Positions 59,691-64,000 of a DNA stretch of 64,000 bases are shown here, one piece after another (the stretch's first letter is position 1; each line of letters starts with the position of its first letter). The stretch is from Symsagittifera roscoffensis (Eukaryota; Xenacoelomorpha; Acoela; Convolutidae). The notes beneath the pieces are model-generated. The model had not been told where the DNA came from. It saw nothing but the letters and a program-made list of their open reading frames with translations, and made no database searches. The translations under genes were made by a program, and so were the position numbers. The DNA lies in NCBI RefSeq assembly GCF_963678635.1, contig NW_026971303.1, positions 1 through 64,000 of the forward strand. The letters are read 5' to 3'.

Positions 59691-60245
59691 TTATTCGTGG
59701 TCCTCGTCCGTTGCGTCAGCATCGTCAAGAAAGTAATCAATCGCTTTTATGTTTTGTTTATAAGTTGAACAGGCTGACACGTGATGGTCCACCAAACCAC
59801 AATTAGCTAATGACCTCCTTTTGTCCATGTCGTCACGAGGTTTATACCAACCAGAATTTGTGCAAGTTTTCATTCCGCTGTAGTTGCCGTAGTTAATGTA
59901 ACGATTTTGAGCCCTTGGTTTTATGAGCAGATATTCGCGTGATTTCATGCCCAATTCATCGGGTGTCGGCATGGAGTCCGCTGACAAGGTAAAGTGTGTG
60001 GCCAGCATGGTTTTCAGTTCATCACTCTTCACTCCATCAATGAACTGCGAGGCTAAGGCCAATTTCCGTTCCGATATCCTTCCGTCGGGATCACTTCTCC
60101 TACTAAGCAGCTCGAGGTCGTCCAAAAACTTGTCAATGGAATTATCATCTCTTTGACGCTTCTTTTGAATTTTCACCGTGGCCTGATGCCCCTGTACACC
60201 CGAGCCGAAACAATTCAGCAAGATGACAAAGATTTTTGCGAGCAC
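59691..60245 (-). pseudogene. Gag C-terminus with CCHC-like knuckle (lower copy)
   Basis: A 184-codon frame starting in the capsid (LLNCFG) and continuing through DDLELLSRR and the helix SDELKTMLATHF to a knuckle LANCGLVDHHVSAC. A CCHC knuckle needs Cys at the first position; here it is Leu, while the second Cys, the His and the last Cys remain. The tail is acidic. The corresponding upper copy at about 61310 has the first Cys but has lost the last one (Cys to Trp). Confidence 0.75.
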
Positions 60246-60917
60246 TGTCTCGTTAATTTGTTCTTTTCGCCATTACACAGACTTTTGTCCTTACACAGCA
60301 GTCCTTTCAGGGAGAGTTGGCTGCTCTGCACGTCCAATAAGTGTGCTGCCAGATCGGCTTCACAGCCTATGTGGACCGCATCCTGCTCGAGCATGGCATT
60401 GTGTCCAATTTGACTCACCTTAAACTCTTCTCGACCGACGTAGATCCGGCCTAAATGGTCAGTGGCATTGGTCACATGAGCTTTCGTGTAAATATCTATG
60501 CCGTCCACATTCATCAGGATCGGGATTGGGCCATAGACTTCTATATAAGATCCATATACTCTCATTAGTCTCGGCCCATCTGTTTTAAGTAACGCTCTCA
60601 CGGCCTTAGAATCCAAATTGGGCTCTGTTTTCTCAAGCAGTCAGCATAGATGTTCAGGTGTACCAGCGTAATCTCAGATGGTTCATCAAGTTCTTTACTA
60701 CCTGATGACCTGCGACCGTGATTATTGACATTAATTTTGTCCCCTCTCTTTTCATGCCGAAGGTTTTCCCTGAGATGATATTCAACTTCAGACCCCGTTT
60801 CATGGGTTCCTGGTTGTCCTCCTCTTTCGCTGCCTTCTCTAAGATGTCAAGTTTCTCGCTCAGCTCTGTGTTTTCTAGTTCAGACCTTACCCACTGTTCA
60901 ACTTCTTGCGTGGCCAT
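60215..60917 (-). pseudogene. Protease leader region, upper duplicate copy
   Basis: The frames 60917-60654 and 60616-60215 repeat the sequence of 59361-58740: the coiled-coil leader, the RLMRVYGSYIEVYG region and HIGCEADLAAHLL. The copy ends at SLKGLL just before the Asp-Thr-Gly of the protease would come, and joins Gag sequence instead. It therefore cannot encode a protease. Confidence 0.75.
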
Positions 60918-61406
60918 TTCTTGCTGAACGTTTTGGAGTCGGTACGAGCCGCCAGGCCATAAGGTACTTTGAGCGCACTAGCTGATTGAGCCTCCAGGCA
61001 CGAGGCAATTGCGTCATTAGACAAGGTGTCACTTCTTTTTTCTACGACTCTATTCGTTCAATGGGCATGCTTGACTAGCCTTGACTGCTGATGGCGCCTC
61101 TTCATGGCGGGGATGCTTCGAATCCCAGAAATGAAAGCAACCTGATTTGAAATGTCCCTCCAGATTACAGAAGAAGCACCTCGGTTCATACTTCATTATG
61201 AGCCCTCTCACATACTCTTCGTGATCCTCGTCTCGGTTGCATCAACATCGCCAAGGAAGTAATCAGTCGCTAACATGTTTTGTTTATTAGTGGACCAGGC
61301 TGACACGTGATGGTCCAGCGAACCACAATTAGCACATGACCTCCCTTTGTCTATGTCTTCAATTAGTGCATGATCTCCCATTGTCTATGTCTTCACGAGG
61401 TTTATA

Positions 61407-62087
61407 CTAACCAGAACTTGTGTCGGTGTTCATTCTGCTGTAGTTGCCGTAGTTGTTGTAACGATTTTTAGCCCTTGGTGTTATGAGCAGATATTCGCGT
61501 GAATTCATGCGCAAGTCATCGGGTGTCGGCACGGAGTCCGCTGACAAGGTGAAGTGTGTGGCTAATATGGTTTTCAGTTCATCACTCTTTACTCGAGCTA
61601 TGAACTTCGAGGCTCTGGCCAATTTCCGATCCAAGATCCTCTCTTCGGGATCATTTCTCCTACTAAGCAGCTCGAGGTCATCCAAAAGCTGTAGATGGAC
61701 TCATCAGAAACAATTCAGCAAGATGTCAAAAGTTTTGCGAGCACTGTCTCGTTCATTTGTCCTTTTCGTCATTACACAGCTCATGGCCGTGCCCTCTAAG
61801 TTGCTGGTCAGTGCGCTACATTCCTGTTTCTTGGAGAGAATCTTTTCCTCGAAGTGTAACTTCATCACTTCTATCCAGGTATCGACGCAACCATCTGACT
61901 CAACCTTGTACGACTTCGAAAGGTCTCCGCAAGGCACTGATCGGTGTTTCGAATCAACTGGGCTTGTAATTTCACTTCTGGCTTGTAATTTTGCGTCTGC
62001 CAGCTCGTCTCTTAAGGCGTCATGGCCCTGTTGAGCTCTTTCTTCCAATCGGTCGATCCTTTCCGTCACCCTGTCGCAGTTCTTCAA
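61407..62087 (-). pseudogene. Gag capsid region (upper copy) with coiled-coil start
   Basis: The frame 62087-61704 begins with a coiled coil (RVTERIDRLEERAQQGHDAL) and leads into a capsid-like stretch (VDTWIEVMKLHFEE, then SCVMTKRTNERDSARK) typical of Gypsy Retrotrans_gag domains. A deletion of nearly 60 bp relative to the lower copy interrupts it near 61690, and 61685-61407 continues with DDLELLSRRNDPEE. Confidence 0.75.
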
Positions 62088-62929
62088 GGCCTGTCATTAC
62101 GTTGGCAAACATGCCACTCACATCACTGGCCGTTCCCAACATTGGGGTAAGACCTAGAGACGATGACGTCAATTGAGGTTGCAGCCTGGTGCTCGATGAT
62201 GCACCACCATTCTGTGTGCCCACCGACATCATCAGCCTGTCGTATATCGAGGATGTTCCCATCGTCATCGCATCTGACATCGGTCTTGATGGGCGAATTG
62301 GACATCACTTTCTTACTCTTCTCCTGTCTCGGGCTAGGTGTGAAGTCCGTTTCCGAGTGCATCAGTACCGGATGGTCAAAGCCAGAAGACAATCCATCTG
62401 TTCGGAGCGACGTCATGCGTTCATCGTACAATGTCTTGAAACTCTTCCTTGCTTTTGAACTTGGATGCTCCTCGATGGGGTTTATGCTCGACATCGTCGC
62501 ATTCTTACCCTGCTTGACTAGAGAGGATTGTTCCTTTCCCCGACTATTGCTCTTGGTCTCCAATTTGGACGTCCCTTTGAATAACAGTTCCTCTCTTTCA
62601 TCAGCCTCGGAACGCTCCAAGGTTCTCTGGGGTTTTCCGATCCCTTCCCGTTCAAAGTCATCACCGGGCTCTTCCAAGTCCTCATGATGGCGGTGGTCAG
62701 GTTGGATTAGCGTTTGCTCCCCTTTCTCGAACGGATCGGTTGCTGTCACGTTCGCCGCCACAGCCTCAGCGTTTCGCCCTTCATCTCCATCGAGGCTCTT
62801 CTTCGCAACGAAAACTTCGGAGATGCTGCTAATCGAAGATTGGCTACGCTGTGACTTAAACCTCCGCGTGCTCCCCGTGCTCAGCCTGGGAATCTTAGTC
62901 GTTTCTCCTAACGAGTCTCTCCACTGCAT
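62020..62929 (-). pseudogene. Gag N-terminal region
   Basis: The frame 62929-62123 (268 codons) is hydrophilic and probably disordered, with Ser-, Glu- and Lys-rich stretches. A shift leads to 62280-62020, rich in Ser/Thr/Gly. The ATG at 62927-62929 lies about 30 bases downstream of a TATATAAG-like word on the minus strand (about 62953-62960). Whether that is the promoter cannot be told without the LTR. Confidence 0.6.
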
Positions 62930-64000
62930 GTTTTGTGATAAGTGAGTTCCTTATATAAGAGAAAAAAAATGTATCTACTGACGATAATGCACAATTCCCA
63001 ATTTTTTTTTGGAAACTTGCTTAAGCCTGCTTTTTCAATTTCTTCATTTTCTAAAGTATTCTTTAATCTCTTAGAGATGCTATTAGTGACTCGGCTAAAG
63101 TTCAACACTGAAGTTAATGACAATACAACTTTTCACTAAGGAGGGTTGTTAAGGGGCTTATGTCAGATCGGAGGGTTACTTCGGAAGGTTATTAGAACAC
63201 TTAGTTTACTCCGGAGGGTTACCTCGGATGGTACTTTAAACACCTAAGTTGCTTCGGAGGATCTCCCTATGTTCACTAAGGAGGGTCATTAAGAGGCTTA
63301 ATACGCTCCGTAGGGTTACTTCGGAGGGTTCCCCAAAACTTACAAAAAAAAGAGTTTTCACCAAAATTAAGCCTCCGATTGCGGTTTAGCTTGCTTAAAA
63401 CAAGGTTGCTTGACCCGGTCAACTTACCCAGTATGATAAAAACGTGGTTGTATAAAAATTTCTGCCGTTTGGAGATTTCCCTAAAAGTTGGATCCTTAGA
63501 ACTAACAAATTCCAAAAAAAAGTTCTTTCCTGAAGTTATCAATCTAAAAACGGTTGCGGTTCCGAAAATTGATCAAAAACGTCGACTTATAGGATCAAAA
63601 AAACTTTTTGATCGGTAAGTTAGTCTTTGAGAAAACAACAAAAAACTCGTTGGTTAAATTGGCCTTTTTTCACTACCTATTTAGGTTCTCAGCGACTTTT
63701 TTTCGCAATTCTTGCTGAAAGTGCTAAAAATTGATGAAACGAGCGGAATAGCCCTGTACGGCACTGGAATAACGGAAAAATTTTGGACCAAAATTGGTTT
63801 AGAAACAAAAAGTTTGCCAAAAACTATCAAATTTTGACACTCCGATTCCTTATTTTCCAATCTTTAAGTGTTTAGTTCTATCCACTGAGCTTTTCGGAGG
63901 TTTACTCAAAAATTACTCTAGTAGCTGAGCTCATTGTGCTAGCAGGATCTTAACGCAAAAATTTGATCCTCAAAACTTATTGACGAAAACCGGAAAATTA
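62930..64000. other. No gene; G-rich imperfect repeats at 63132-63335
   Basis: A word TTCACTAAGGAGGGT at 63132 recurs at 63272 (offset 140), and the core CGGAGGGTTACTTCGG or close variants appears three times in between. The rest is AT-rich with no recognised family. A 5' LTR of the element should be here but could not be matched elsewhere in the window. Confidence 0.6.

Larger units (their letters stand above)
58726..61790. repeat. Internal direct duplication of ~1.56 kb in second Gypsy element
   Basis: The lower copy is about 58726-60290 and the upper about 60297-61790. Landmarks repeat at offsets of 1,556-1,563 bp, for example TTATGAGCAGATATTCGCGT at 59921 and 61481. The copies differ by many substitutions and a deletion of nearly 60 bp, so this is older than the other duplications here. 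The word TTACACAG occurs on both sides of the junction (about 60282 and 60292). Confidence 0.9.
53413..62929 (-). mobile_element. Degenerate Ty3/Gypsy-type retroelement with macro-domain-like 3' ORF
   Basis: The minus strand reads Gag, protease, RT, RNase H, integrase, then an acidic linker and a macro-domain-like protein. Base composition is balanced and quite unlike the A/C-rich first Gypsy element, so this is a different lineage. All genes are broken. An internal direct duplication of about 1.56 kb doubles the end of Gag and the start of the protease gene. No LTR pair was found by eye. Confidence 0.9.

Noticed and set aside
62163-62687. 174-codon plus-strand frame
   Set aside because: Antisense to the Gag N-terminal frame of the second Gypsy element.
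63132-63335. Telomere-like repeat considered because of GGAGGGTTA words
   Set aside because: The words are irregularly spaced and are not a tandem TTAGGG, TTAGG or TTAGGC array.

Overview
This is repeat-dominated eukaryotic DNA, almost certainly from an invertebrate animal. Every coding trace I can identify is a mobile element: two Ty3/Gypsy-type retroelements, three Penelope-like fragments, a LINE fragment, a piggyBac-like relic and a duplicated block of element-like genes. I found no intact host gene, rRNA, tRNA, CRISPR array or bacterial-style operon. The element types would suit an arthropod, a nematode or another ecdysozoan; I cannot narrow it further. Nearly all reading frames carry stops or frameshifts, so this looks like decaying heterochromatin-like sequence that is still being rearranged by recent tandem duplication.

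Layout: 1-2560 holds a GC-rich minisatellite (about 631-1855) with a 427-bp higher-order repeat, flanked by pieces of a dispersed repeat that recurs inside the array further right. 4531-19321 is a minus-strand Gypsy element: an unusually long Gag (19321 to 16043), protease/RT (15914 to about 13900), RNase H (13865 to 13052), integrase with a GPY module (12818 to 11234), then an envelope-like frame (8896 to 6344) that resembles the class III glycoproteins of jingchuviruses, and a further accessory frame (5540 to 4531). 19431-33076 is a tandem array of a roughly 6.45-kb unit: two full copies and a third of about 750 bp. At the array's right end lie Penelope-like fragments in both orientations (33182-36421) and a LINE RT fragment (37177-37730). 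37.7-40.2 kb has no recognisable content.

40256-53051 is minus-strand coding remains of an unfamiliar element-like locus. About 5.0 kb of it has been tandemly duplicated (42986-47994 and 47995-53051, differing at roughly 13-15 positions by eye plus one 50-bp deletion). Each copy contains a broken but recognisable SGNH/GDSL-type hydrolase and a second large protein. Directly upstream on the same strand, 53413-62929 is a second Gypsy element: Gag, protease, RT, RNase H, integrase, then an acidic linker and a macro-domain-like protein in one frame. It contains an internal direct duplication of about 1.56 kb.

The most interesting theme is the cargo of these Gypsy elements: a chuvirus-like glycoprotein in one, and a macro-domain-like protein followed by an SGNH hydrolase locus in the other. 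Both elements are inactive here. No long terminal repeats could be found for either by eye, so element boundaries are given by coding content only.
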